From Uloborus plumipes (taxonomy: Eukaryota; Arthropoda; Arachnida; Araneae; Uloboridae), in contig JAXGGA010002963.1 of assembly GCA_038373865.1 (NCBI GenBank), forward strand, positions 20,001 through 84,000: a DNA stretch of 64,000 nt. Reading direction: 5' to 3'. The notes under the pieces are model-generated. The model was not told the origin of the DNA, ran no database searches, and saw only the letters and a program-made list of their open reading frames with translations. Both the position numbers and the translations under genes were made by a program. This document shows, piece by piece, positions 38,181 through 50,300 of the stretch (the first letter of the stretch is position 1; each line of letters begins with the position of its first letter).

Positions 38181-38338
38181 CTAAGCTCTTATCCACTCTT
38201 CAGACTTCAGAGCTTTCAGATCCTCCTTCAGATTCTTCAGACTCTCGGCACAGAGAGGTACAAGAGGTACCCGAGGTGGTCCACAATCAATGGGTGAAAC
38301 GAGGTTCATGACGGCTTTAAAGGCGGAAATTCCTTGTC
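38181..38338 (-). CDS. NPL: NPL-like terminal exon
   Basis: Acceptor TTTTTAG; the G from exon 7 plus GA make Gly, then [24 protein letters not shown] and a Lys/Glu-rich C-terminal helix ending EEWIRA and TAG at 38181-38183. The GPPR.PL motif is typical of animal neuraminate lyases. Confidence 0.93.
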
Positions 38339-41300
38339 CTAAAAATAATGAAACTAACATTAGAGCCGGATAATTAAAATGAAAGCTCTGGATCCGATTG
38401 GATGAGGAGGGAGAACTATATCTCCCAGCAGTGGACTGTATATAGATGAGTCGCAGTTCCAGCAAACATATTTTTTGCTCTTCACACATTAAGATACAAT
38501 ACCGTAAAATGGGGTGTATAGGAACAGCGGGGTCAATCGGAACAAAACTTCCCGACCGTACAAAGAAATTCTTCATAAATATACTATTGAGTATTTTTCG
38601 CCATGAATTTTTTTTTAGAAAGGTAAGATCATAGGAAGTAGGAAAAAATTACTTTTGTCAATCTGGCAACGCTAATGGCTTCTAAAGAGGGCTGCACGTT
38701 GAATGCTAGAAAACATCACATTTTCATAGACTGCAAAACTTCATATGCAAGAACAAACCTTCTTATATTTAAAAACTATGAGTGGTATGTTTCAATTATA
38801 CATGTATCTGAACAACAGAATACCACATTAGAATTTACATTTTTTATAAATTGTGTCATAAAAGTGAAGAATTCTGAAAAATGCCATAGGAAAAAAATTT
38901 GCGGGGTGAATCGGAACACTTAGTTCTGTTGTTCCAATTCAAACTTATTTGAAGGAAACTGCTTGAAAAATCAAGATTCTAACCCTAATTCTTCTAATCA
39001 AGACAAGGACAAGGATTTATTACTGTTTATCCCTTCTCGTGAGCAACTAGATCTTAGAATGACAAAAGTTGCAGATTTCAAAAGATTTTTTCTCCAGGAG
39101 ACTTCTTTTTACTTAAAATAAAAGGGGGAAAGTCACATAGACTTTATGTAGTAAACGTCCAGCACACAGACAGTGATGAATAAGCGAAAATATCTTTCAG
39201 GACAATCCCCGAAACCCAGAAATTTCAAAAAACTAAAGAAAAGGTAGAGTTCATCCCAGGAGATGTTATGAAAAAACTTAAGCCAAATCACAATTGCAAG
39301 TTTTAAGGACAAGTACATATTTGTGGACGATATGAGGGACTTCCATTCATGTTAAATCTTTGTATTTCAATTCAAAAGTATTTCTTAAAATTACTTTTCA
39401 TTTTTCATAAGTTCAAAATTATTTTGAATTTTCACAAATTATAAACGTTTACTGGTACTGAAATTATACATTTATTTGACAGTAATTATCTGTTCTTATT
39501 CTCCCCCATCAATATAACTCATGTTTGTGAGACCTATTACAGATTAAATTGAAAAAAATAAAAATTTTAACAAGTGTTCCGATTGACCCCTATCAGCGGG
39601 GTGATTCGGAACACCCATAATTTGCTATATATTTTAATAGTAATTGTTCAAAATCTTTTGTCTTTGCTTGGAATATCAAAAGTAAAGCAAGACCGAAGTT
39701 TTTATCCAAAAAATAAAATTAAAAAAAAATCTTTTAACTGCTTTTTTTACAATCAAAGCTGAAAAGTGTTCCGATTAACCCCATTTTACGGTACTGCATG
39801 GAAAGAGAGAGACAGAGAGCCCTATGGCTTTCTTTGTTGGGATATCCAAGGCGACTGGTGAGGGAAGGTAAGCAACCTGATCCCCGCACCGAGAGAGGGG
39901 TAGGTGTCACTTGGCGAAGCCAAGTCCCCATACTGGCGACTTATCGCTCTCATACGCAAGCAAGGCGAGAACAAGCTCTAAAAATTTAAACTTCATGGAC
40001 ATAAATATCTACTTTACTACTACGCTTTATGATGTATGAGTATGAATACACAATGACAAAAAAGGGTTTCAGTTAATAATACTAGGTCTGTGTTTGCCAC
40101 AGCATTGCCAGTGTTGAAAAGTTTAAAAGTCACCACCTTCCAGTAGATTTTTAAATCAATCACCGCATGGTTTTTATTATGAAGTTAAAACGAAACAAAG
40201 TAAAAGTATAAATAATTCCTAACACAGAGCTAGCTGTCTGTGGCAAAAACTGAATGTAGTCGATGTGGCTGTTGGTGCAGATATAGAGAAAAGATAGGTA
40301 TATGTCGCTATGCACGATAACTATAATTAGCAAACTATAAAAGTATACTTAAAAGTTTTAGCGAAACGATTTCAGCGCTTTATGCATTTCATTACAATAG
40401 GTCCAAAAATGTTCTTTTTTTCGTTTTCCAAAAAAAAAAAAAATAGAACAAGACCAGCAGAATCTAAAATTATCCATCAATGCACGATAAAGAAGAGTTA
40501 GAAAGTATTAAAAAAATTTATTTTTCAAGTAATGTGGATTTTTGTAATTTTACCCCTAGTGTTGAAAAAAAGCAGTAAAGAACTGAGAATGGAGGGGGGG
40601 GATGGGATATACATACAGTTGCCACCTCGTTTGTTTCTTCATTTATTTATTTTACTGTTGACTTATTTAATCGTATTTCGCAACACTCCTCCCTCCCTAA
40701 AAATGTTTACTTTTCTGTATTTGACTTAGACAAGTTCAAAAACATGTGCCCTGTACAGTCATAAGAAATATTTATGCTTAGAAACAACTTACCGTGCTTG
40801 CAAATGGTCTCTATGGCATGGCGAACTCGATTCTGTTAAAAAGCAGTAAAAAATGTCAAAAAGGGAACAATCAAAATAGTTAAGCAGATTAAGTAAACTG
40901 TTAAAAATTGATATTGAAGCCTTTAACTGAATGCAATTCGTAATTATTTTGTTCCTGAGATAAACAGTTCCCATAGAATTATTGCTTATTTAAGGGGTAT
41001 TCTCGAGCACGACTAGATTATCAATACTTTATAGAATGAAGGGGTGAGTAAGTAAAGTTTACGATAATTACCTGATGTTTACGAGCTGTTTTAATGTCGC
41101 CTTTCTTGTAAGCTTCAATAATGGGCAAGGAAATGGGTGCCATGAAGTTATAAGAGGCTCCAATCCCAGCTGAAACGCCACAAGTCATGCAAGGAAGCAA
41201 AACCTGAAAAGAAATTATCATTTAGCAAACTTTTAATTAGATTTAAATCCTATATTTAGATTAAAGTGGGGAACTCAGTTATCTATTTACAAGTAAGTTT

Positions 41301-44300
41301 GATTTTATATTAGTGAATATTTTAGTGTTGCAAACTAGTAGTTAATTAAATACAAGTAATTGTTGAATTTATTAACGGGTGTTTGAAAAATATTTCAGTT
41401 TGCATGTTGCTAAATCAACCCATTAATGCCTAGCTTCCCTTTTTAGGGACGATCCAACATAGGGTCTGAATTTCCCCAAAATGAACATTTCAGCCAAAAA
41501 ATAGTGTTCAATTAGTACCTTGGTATTGTTTCAATTCGTTATCAACAGATTGCAGCACGTAACCATTGTTAAGTGTGTTCTGTAGCAGTTTTAATAAGAT
41601 CTTTATCAAAAATGACATCGTTCACAATCTCAAGAAAAAAAGCTGAGTTTTCCAAGTTATTCCCAGCTTTCCAGTTTATGTTAAGTACTGATTTTATTTC
41701 TTCTTATAAAATGTCTTTTTGAATATTACATCGTAGGCAGAAAAAAAATTTAGAAAAAAAGTATGCACCCTCTGGGGTCTATCGTAACTTTTAAGGGACG
41801 ATTTTTCTTTCCTTTATAAAAATTATTTTTTACGTAATATTTTTTTAATTATTTTTCCTGTCCATTAAACATTGTTTGTAACCAGTATACAAAACATCTT
41901 TGGAAAGAAAAAATGTCAGGCATTAAGGGGTTAAGACTCCAATTGAAAATTTCGTGTATTAGATCTATCAAAAAGCAACATAAACCAACCAATTTACTGT
42001 GTCAATAAATGTAGTCTGAAACACTCACAATTATGTTTCCAATTCTTACTATTTTTTTTTATTATGAATGCTGCTACCAAACTAATACGACATCAGTGTA
42101 ACATTCAAAAAATACAGCATTCTTTATGCTGACACTTCCGAACATTTTTTATGCTCAGAACATTTTGAAAGACTAATAGCTTGAGATAATAACCAAAAGC
42201 TTGATCAAACATTTCAAGACTAAAAACGTGACTTTCTTTGTACACTCTTGACATAAATGATCTAATATTATTCGGGGGCGTTCTTTGCTTAACACACAGC
42301 GTAAGTTATAAGACTAATAGCAGTAATGAAAGCATAATTACGACGTAGATAGAAGTCGTTTTCACTGCTTTTGATAATAAGGAAGACACACTTTAGGATG
42401 GCACTGTTGCCATTTTTCTTCACTCTTTTATCGATAGTTTTTTTTTAATTTATTTATAAATTCCATTGTTGTTAAAAAAATGTGATTAATGGAAGCAGTT
42501 GAAATATCCCAAGCGTTGGACCATGAATTGAATATCAAAAGCACAAGAATGGAAATTATTTCACAAAACAGGAGATAAAATCTCTGCCTCTTCCCTCAAT
42601 GTTTAATTTGTTAAATAAATATTTCATATTATTTAACAAATTAAACATTGAGGGAAAAGTCTGATTTAATTGTTAAATAAATATTTCATTAGTATTAAAA
42701 CAATTATTAATTTATTGAATAAATTGTTGCTTTTTTTCAAATAAAAAGCTTTCAATTTTTTTTTTTTTTTTCAAATAACAGAATACATTTAAAGTTAGTA
42801 AGGGAAAACTACTATCGGATGTCTCTTCATCCATTACATCACTGCTTTTACATTTAGAAAAGGTGTTCCTTGTAATTCCAAAATACGTGTATGCGGCTTT
42901 TCTGCTTACTTGAGCAGTAACACGTCATTTTATTTATTTATTTATTTTTTTTCATTTAATTCTTATTAAACTCCTTATGGAAGATTTCCTATACATGTAT
43001 CTGAATTGATCGTTTTAACACTGTTGAATTACTTTCAATAGAAAAGCTCCTATATCTACAGCAAATTTAGCAAGCGCGATATTCTTTTTGACTCTTAATG
43101 AGATTGAAATTTTTGCTCTTAGTAAGTTATTCCAGATAAAATACCTTTGACTTTAACATATCACAGTAACGAAATTCTATTTCAAATCAAAACATTTTTA
43201 TTCTTTTGACAATACGAAATTGACTTCAAAATGAATGCAATTTTTTTTTATTTCGATCGTCTGAGATTTTTAGGTGTGAAATGGAACAATAACTTACCCT
43301 TACACTGACCACTAATCAGAATACTTTTTCTCACCAAAGCGAATTTTACGCCATATTTTACCAGACAATCCATACCACAAATCTTAAGAAGAAATTGATA
43401 GTAACTCCCAAAACAAAACACTTTTCCTTTTCTATTTCTTACTAGCTTCAGTGGATTTATTTATTTTTTGGAAGCCTTAGTGACTTATTTTGTCCTTTGA
43501 GATGAAGGTTTTCTTCTTTCGAATCACATTGCTGCGTACAAGAAGATAAACTAATAACATTACGGTTTATCGATTATAACATCTCTAAATCGAAAGGATA
43601 AAAAATACTAACTTTATATTTAAAATTCATATAATCCCATAAAAATTTTCCCCTACCCCGCAATGAAAAAGAAATATTTATTTTTAAGTTTGTATTTATT
43701 TATTTATTTAAATTTTCACGTTTAAAAAAAACTGGCATTAGCTGAAATTGAAAAATATGTCACATAATTTCTGAAACAAATTTTGAAATTCAATCAGAAT
43801 TCGAAAATTCAGCATCATATCCATTTTAATTTTAGAAAACATCTTATTACACTACTCTGCCGTGGGCAGGTAAAGGGCAGTAACTGCAAATTTTTCGATT
43901 TTCATTTTTTTGCATTTTTGAAATCTATGTTACATTAGTTTTATGGTACAAGCATCTTTTTTTGGTTTCCGATGAAAAAAAACTGTTTTTTAACCAATGG
44001 TAATTAGCAGTAACTGCATTTTTCGTTGCTGTGGGCAGGTAAATGGCAGTATCTGCATGTCTGCAGGATGAACATAATATGAATCGCTGTGCAAAACTTG
44101 CATCAAGCCGCAAAAACCGTTTTCCTTTATACGTAAACTAAGCGAAAGTAGGGGTGCCCTAATGGGAGGTCACGGGAGGTCATTGGTTGCACTTGAATGT
44201 TCCCAAGGGGGTGTTTTATTCCTTTTGGGGGTGAATCAGTGTTAATATCAATGCAAACTTAAGTGATATAAATTGGCGTTACCACTTGGCGATATATCGC

Positions 44301-47300
44301 CAAGCTTTTGGTCGCCAAGTGCTTGTCGCCAACTTGGTGAAATATCGCCAAATTGGCGACAAATTTGGCGAAAAAAAATATTTTATGAGTTTGGGTTCAA
44401 TTTAGCGCTATTGGCGGTATTTTGCGAAAAATCCACTGAATGATGCTAAAATCGGCGATATTTAGAAAATGAATTGTTGTAAATCATTTTTTGCTTTGTT
44501 TCGTGGTACATTTGGGAGGTAAATGTTTGAATTGTTATCTTGCTCATTCCAAGCATTATTTTAACACTTAAGGCATCTACTAAAAAATTCACACGTAAAA
44601 GGAAGTAGTGTGGGGTCCATACCAGATTTTTTTCTTTCAAATAAAGTTTCTCTCCACTGGCAGACAATATTTTTCACGATTTCAAAGATACACAAGCCAA
44701 ACTTGGCAGACGACAAACAAAAATGCAGCAATGAAATGATTTTATTTACATTGTTTTGTTTTCGTTTAATTACAGTTGCTTTCATACTAACAGACGATAG
44801 TTTTTGTAGTTTAATCCCTAGCTGTTGCATTTTTAATAGTAATATGAAAAAAATCGTCAGCACAATAACCATTTCAAGTGTTCTTTTTCTCAAAGTGATT
44901 TCTTGTTATGATGCATAGTACAAAGCATTAACTGATTTGTAGTAATTTTAAAACATATGGTGTGCACGCCACACTACTTCCTTTTACGTTTGAATTCCAT
45001 AACAAATGCCTCAAGTGTTAAAATAGTGCATTAGATTGAGCAAGATAACAATTCAAACATTTACACCCCCAGTTTGTCACGAATCAATGCAAAATAATGT
45101 TTTACAATGATTTATTTTCTAAATATCGCCGATTTTAACATGATTCAGTGAATTTTTCGCAAAATGTGCCCAATAGCGCCAAATTGAATCCAAATTTTTA
45201 AAAAAATCATTTTTTCGCCAAATTTGTCGCCAACTTGGCGGCAAACACTTGGCGACCAAAAGTTTGGTGATATATCGCCAAGTGGTTGCACCAAATCATA
45301 TCACTTAATCTGCATTGAAATTAACATTGATTTACCCGACAAAGGGGTAAAAGACCCCCTTGGGAACATTCGAATGCAACCACAAGGGGAGGTGCACAAC
45401 GACCACCCTCCGAGGAGCCTACGTACCAAACTAAAAGCTTCTACGGCATATAGTTTTTGAGTTATGCGACATACATACATACATACATATGCACATACAT
45501 ACAAACATACATACATACGCACATGCATACGTACATACAGACGTCACGAGAAAACTCGTCGTAATTAACTGGGGCATGGTCGAAAAGGATATCTCGGCTG
45601 TTTATATGTTAGTAGGTACATATGCATGTGCTGATAAGTCGAAAAAACTACTCAATATTCATTCGGGGGTGAGCAAAATCAAAGTTTAGACCGAATTTTG
45701 AGTGAAATTTTCTTTGATCACAATACTTCCTTTACTAAGTAAAATGAAGTAAAAATGGCTGAAGAATCATCAAGTTTTGCTTCATATTTTGCATAATACA
45801 ATACAGTTCATTATATTTTTAATTATATTTCGCGTTCGTTTATATTAAATCTATATCAAGTGGATACACGGTATTTATGTATATTTTTAAATAAAACATA
45901 TCATTCACAATGCAATAATATATTTCGTAATAGCATATCTACTCCGCATGTTGTCGAATATGAAAAAAATTGGACATTTAGTAGCATACTGTGCAGTTAC
46001 TGCCGACTGCCAGTCAATTCCGCATGACAATTAGAGTGAAAAAGGCAGGTAAACGGCAGTATCTGCTTTACCTCTCTCTGCGCTTGCAAAATCAAAATTC
46101 AATCGATTACCCAAAACATATATCGGTATAAACATATAGTATCGCCTATGTTCGAAGTTCAATGTTTTATTGATCTTTGTGGGAAATCAAAAACGCGTTT
46201 CTTCAATTATCTCGAAAACTGATTTTTGCAGATACTGCCATTTACCTGCCCACGGCAGTACTGCGAGATCATAAAATTGCATCACTCGTGTCCAAAACAA
46301 ATCTCCACACGAATATATCGCCGCACGGATGATTTACAAGTGATGAGTAGGTGAGGTATAGTCACACTTCAAATCTACGCGAATTAGAACTTATGCTATA
46401 ATTGTGCGCTAAGTAGTGTCAATGCTATCAAAAGACAGGTGCACTATAAAGATTATACCAGGTCATTCCAACCATTATTAGTTAGCAATTTGTTTATACA
46501 AAGATAGTTTGTCGAGGTTAAGCGAAGGAAGATCAGGTTTTAGTATTTTGTAATCAACAGGTAAATGCTGTAAATCAAAGAGACACATGTAAAAATGTAT
46601 GTTTCACTTTGAATTTAAAACAACATCTATATTTATTTTAAACTTTTGCAATGTTGTCACACTATGTGTATGTATTTCACTCCATGGGATAGAGTAGTGG
46701 CAAACAATTTAAAAATAAAGTTAAACACAGTTAATTATTTCCTCTTAAAATTACGAGAAATAGCGATGGCATAGCGATGTGCATATCGGTTGAGTGGAAA
46801 AAGTAGTAGCAGACGCGATACCGTACTTATCGTTGCAGCACTACCCATAGATTTTCGACTTTGTTGTGTCGTTAAGTGGAAAATCGCTCCAAGGATGCAA
46901 AACCATCTGACGAAACTTTGCCCAACTATCAACTGAAGGGCTTGGAGGATGAAGTGGCTATGTTACGTTTTAAAAAATGAACACTCTGGACGATGGTAAG
47001 CAATAACACAAGTAAGCAAATAAAACTTGGAACATCACAAAGTAAATGTCATTAGACCAATTTCATACGCACACTAACGACAAAACCAGAAAAGAAAAAA
47101 GCTGCAACAACTGCAACAATAAAACTTAGAACCTTAATTACTCGCAATTTCTGTTTTGTCACATAACCCCATCATCTCCCAAGCTCTTCTACTATATACA
47201 ACGCTCATGAAATTTTGTGTTTTAAGAACTTGTTTAAGAACTTATGAACATGGTAGTTGGATGGCATTATGCAATAAAATATTTTTGGAAAAAAAAATTG

Positions 47301-50300
47301 AACCGACTTCGGAACTTCACTCGGCAAGTGCTCTAAAAAGTAAAAAATAATTTTATTCTTTGAACACCATCGACACTACATTTAAACATAAGTTTTGAAG
47401 TCGGTGCAAAAACACTATATAGAATCATACGAAACTATAATTTAACTATATATATAAATTGCAATGAATCCAGGTTCTTTAATCGCATTCGCATACACTA
47501 CATTGACAACCACATATTTATGCAACGGTACAAATATTCAGCTCTTAATTTTCAATGGTTTCTCTGAAAAATGTTGGCAAAATGTAGATAAACATCATTT
47601 CACCTATAGTTTTTGCACCGACTTCAAAACTTATGTTTAAATGTAGTGTCGATGGTGTTCAAAGAATAAAATTATTTTTTACTTTTTAGAGCACTTGCCG
47701 AGTGAAGTTCCGAAGTCGGTTCAATTTTTTTTCCAAAAATATTTTATTTTATTTTTTTTAGTGTAAATGTCCATATGAAATAAGGTAATGTTTCCATTAC
47801 AAAACTTCACCTAATTTTCTTAAGCAAATGCTTTATAAAATAAACTATGTAAGGAAAAAAAAGAAAGAAAGTATCAACCCGTCTAAAATTTTAAACGATT
47901 GACACTAAAAAATAATCCTTGTTATTCTCTGGTATTTATTTGTGTACTAGTTTAATCAAAGGCTAAATATTAACGGCTTTTCAACTTATTTATATTTCAA
48001 AACAACACTAGATGCTGGCGGTTCATAAAATTTTACGACGTATTACGTACGTGGCACGCTAATGAATTTCATGTTTGCTTCAGTTAAGCCTTCATTCAAA
48101 ATTTTCATTATGTTAACTGCTTCATATCAATCACGTTTTGTAACAATGTATTTCATATTTAATCATTTAGGACAAATCGCTTTAAATTTGAGCAAAAATT
48201 TGGAGATTTTCCTCACTTTCTTCAGAATTCCTTTATCAAAACTTATGTAAATTAAGACTAATAAAACCTGAAATATTACGAATCAATTAGTACCTGGTAC
48301 GACTTTCAGTTCGTTGGAGTTAAGGAGAAAAAAGCAGGACATAGAAAGCTACTCGGTTTAAAATTTTCAAAAAGACCATAGAAATGAATTTCATTATGCA
48401 ATCCAGAGAAGCCTGGCGTTCAAAATGGTCATTATTACGATTACTGTAATCCCAATTTCTTTTTCGAAAGATTTCTGCTGGTTCCCGTTATAGAACCCGG
48501 ACCACGAGAAGATAGGACCAATCGGAAAGAAAGACCTTTCTAACAAAAAAAGAATTTTTGAAATCGGCCCTGGCATCTTCGAGTAATCTTGTAACATAAC
48601 GAAAAAAAAAAATTCTCCGACGAATTGTATAACCTCCTCCTTTGTTGAAGTCGGTTAAAAAGGAGTTAACCCACAAAACATAAAAAAATGAGTTATCCAA
48701 CTCTGATGGTAAAATATGTTGCTTTCTACATTAAGCAAAAATGATTTAAGTCCTATCAGCGTTTCACGATAACATATCATTGGTATATTGATATAGAGCT
48801 CATGATTTTTGCCAGAGTTTGTTGACTTTAAAGCCCGTTATCTCAAAATCAGGTTTTTGTGGGTTAACTCCTTTTTGCATAATGCCATCCAGTTTACAAA
48901 AATTATACTTGTGCCTTTCAGTTGCTCATCCTTATAAGTCAGTCACAATTGGTTTAAATTATCAGTATAGGTTTTAGAATAAAATATATAAATCTTACTT
49001 CATCGAACCCAGAAAGGAGTTTGAAAGGAGCTCCTGGTAAATCGTGGCATTTCAGCAGATCTCGCACATCAACGGACGTGAACTTGGCCCCGCAAAAGTT
49101 GGGAATCGCTTTCCTGGCTTTTGGCATGAAGTCTCCCAATGCGACTACAAAAGAAATCATTAGGATACTTGATTACTGTAAAAAATGAATGTTGTTTTTG
49201 TAGTATAATATAGCTACTTTTATGGTAATAAACTGTAAAATTGCTAATTTTACAGTTTATTACCGTGCATTTTACAGTTTTAAACTGGAACTTCTATATA
49301 TTATACTGTAGTTTTCACCAGGGCTGCGGAGTCGGAGGAAAAATGGTCGACTCCGACTCCGACTCCGACTCCGGGATTTTAAAACTTTCGACTCCGACTC
49401 CCGACTCCTGCTTTTTTTATTATTTATTTTTTTTTACCCAAATGTGAAGAGGGAAACACCCAAAACAAAGGTTGAAATGTTAAGTCAATTTTTAAAAGTT
49501 TCATTTTTATTCATGGTCGTAGCCAGGACTCACTTTAGGGAGGGGGGGGGTAGCAAGCTGGGGTATCCCAGTTGGAGGTCATGGAAGGTCATTGTGACCT
49601 CTCAAACAGTTCGATTTTCTCAAGAATTCTCGCAAGTAATTTCACCACATTTACCACAATTCTCGGAGGTCACTGTGACCTCCCAAAAAGTTCATTTTCT
49701 CCAGAGCAAAAGACAAGTACCGCTCTTTTCATTTGACTCCGTACAAAACTAATCCTTTTCTTGTTAAATTGCCAGACTTTATTTTAACACATTGCATTTT
49801 TGCTGCAAATATTTTTTATTCACTTGCATAAGCCCAAACATAGCAATTCGTTTCACAAAGCAGACCTGCCATTTTGAAGCCCTTTTTATTGATCCTAGAT
49901 GCTTAGGATTTGGATATTGGACGCTGAAAATTTGTATCTGTTAGTTTCAAAGATATGTTTTCACCTCCATAAAATTTCATCCAAATCGGAGGTGGTCGGA
50001 GTCGGAGTCGGAGTCGACATGTTTTTCAGCGACTCCGACTCCGACTCCTTTGGTCCAAAATCAGTCCGACTCCGACTCTTCGACTCCGACTCCGACTCCG
50101 ACTCCGCAGCCCTGGTTTTCACAGTATAATGCAGCTAAATTTTATGGCAATAAACTATAAAATTTCTAACTTCACAGTAAGAAACTTTAAAATTGCTAGT
50201 TTTAAAGTTTATTACTCTGACGTGCTAAGCGCAAAAGTCGTATCTGCACTTTTTGACAAAATTGAGTTACGGTCACCATGTGATTCTTTGTCGCATATTT

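Larger units (their letters stand above)
43857..46258. mobile_element. 2.4-kb element with CTGCCGTGGGCAGGTAAA ends
   Basis: Left end CTGCCGTGGGCAGGTAAAGG and right inverse of CTGCCGTGGGCAGGTAAATG; TACT flanks both sides (43853-43856, 46259-46262), so a 4-bp duplication is likely. Inner partial repeats of the end (near 44027 and 46051) give GGCAGGTAAA.GGCAGTA motifs. A fold-back pair of other repeats (44150-45440) is nested inside. Confidence 0.82.

Noticed and set aside
38181..38576. Terminal lyase exon as a 131-residue single-exon gene starting at 38576
   Set aside because: The part above 38338 is intron: a TTTTTAG acceptor precedes the lyase-like sequence, and the upstream residues have no lyase similarity.
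41021..41221. Lyase exon 6 as a stand-alone frame starting MIISFQ
   Set aside because: MIISFQ comes from the intron and acceptor (TTTCAG); the exon starts at 41203.
49241..50129. Open frames with Asp-Ser repeats
   Set aside because: Produced by the (GACTCC)n ends of a MITE; no independent coding evidence.
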